Assembly (NCBI GenBank): GCA_907163375.1
Contig: CAJQUW010003430.1
Location: 213,381-277,380 of the forward strand
Direction: 5' to 3'
Source of the DNA: Prostheceraeus crozeri
Lineage: Eukaryota; Platyhelminthes; Polycladida; Euryleptidae
Length of the DNA stretch: 64,000 nt
Below are positions 63,608 to 64,000 of the stretch, one piece after another (within the stretch, counting starts at the first letter, position 1; every line of letters begins with the position of its first letter). Both the position numbers and the translations under genes were made by a program. The notes under the pieces were generated by a model. That model saw only the letters and a program-made list of their open reading frames with translations. It was not told the DNA's origin and did not search any database.

Positions 63608-64000
63608 TTATAAATCAATGGTTTGAAAGAGATAAAATAGATACAGCTGATAACTATCATACAGCGAGCAATGATAACCATACAGGACTTTGGCAGTGTT
63701 GAGGTAAGGAGGAAAGAAGCATTGGTTATGAACGTAGCTACTACAACGAACAGACAAAATAGGAACACACAAATCCTTAAAACGTTTCGTGACTTCATGA
63801 TAATGTTGATTCACTCTACTATCCCAAGGCGGAGCAAAATATCATCAATGATTAGATTGGGAAATACTTTCCTCTCCTTACCAGGATTATTAGAAAAGAT
63901 GCGTATAACATTGAAAGCAGCTAACCATCGTTTAAAGTCAATAAGAAGAGCACTTTCACAAGAAAAGCCATAGTCTTGCAAATATTTCAGATTAAGTCCA
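63608..64000 (-). pseudogene. DEDD-type exonuclease-like region, cut by window
   Basis: C-terminal portion of the gene seen whole in element A. The 5' part lies beyond the window. Lightly broken. Confidence 0.5.

Larger units (their letters stand above)
48968..64000. mobile_element. Polinton (Maverick) element B, right end outside window
   Basis: Same gene order and orientation as element A, with proteins about 97% alike by eye. The right end is cut by the window. A lightly broken fossil with about three breaks in the visible part; most genes read whole. The left edge is placed at the CCAAT-TATA promoter that matches A's right end. Confidence 0.93.

Noticed and set aside
1-64000. The two Polintons as a simple 49-kb tandem duplication
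   Set aside because: Left leaders of the two elements differ sharply just upstream of the shared ATG, so flanks are not duplicated.

Overview
This is animal nuclear DNA, probably from an invertebrate; the sequence gives no closer placement. The evidence is eukaryotic splice signals, TATA and poly(A) signals, long simple satellites, a Penelope-like retroelement and two Polinton (Maverick) elements. No cellular housekeeping gene, rRNA or tRNA is recognisable.

Layout: (1) 1-16293 is Polinton A, cut by the window on its left. (2) 16294-24470 is a repeat-rich stretch with GC-punctuated satellites, Penelope-like fragments and one MITE-like element. (3) 24471-40390 is a very large inverted repeat. 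Each arm holds a compact 3-kb block of tiny genes and structured elements, then about 4-5 kb of a 29-bp-period satellite; the arms face each other across about 180 bp. (4) 40390-44100 is more GC-punctuated repeat, including a 586-bp tandem duplication. (5) 44225-48430 is a third, direct copy of the block, carrying an extra coiled-coil gene. (6) 48457-48770 is an unknown ORF. (7) 48968-64000 is Polinton B, in the same orientation as A, about 97% alike by eye and cut by the window on its right.

Both Polintons carry the family set: protein-primed DNA polymerase, integrase with chromodomain, packaging ATPase, adenain-like protease, double-jelly-roll capsid protein, further structural proteins and a basic core protein. 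They also carry RING proteins, a DEDD-type exonuclease-like protein and a clear TATA-binding-protein homologue. Both are lightly broken young fossils.

The most unusual part is the repeated block between them. Two intronless genes of 88 and 84 codons each have a TATA box about 40-50 bp before the ATG. About 30 nt after the stop each has a stem-loop followed by ACCA that closely matches the histone mRNA 3' stem-loop. The genes are separated by an exactly 105-bp structured repeat (nine copies in the window). They sit beside a 256-bp structured element (four copies, with an 11-bp closing stem) and a family of hairpins with different stems but the same CTAT loop. I do not recognise this system. 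It looks like a mobile or amplified unit whose transcripts end by a histone-type pathway and whose nucleic-acid structure is conserved.
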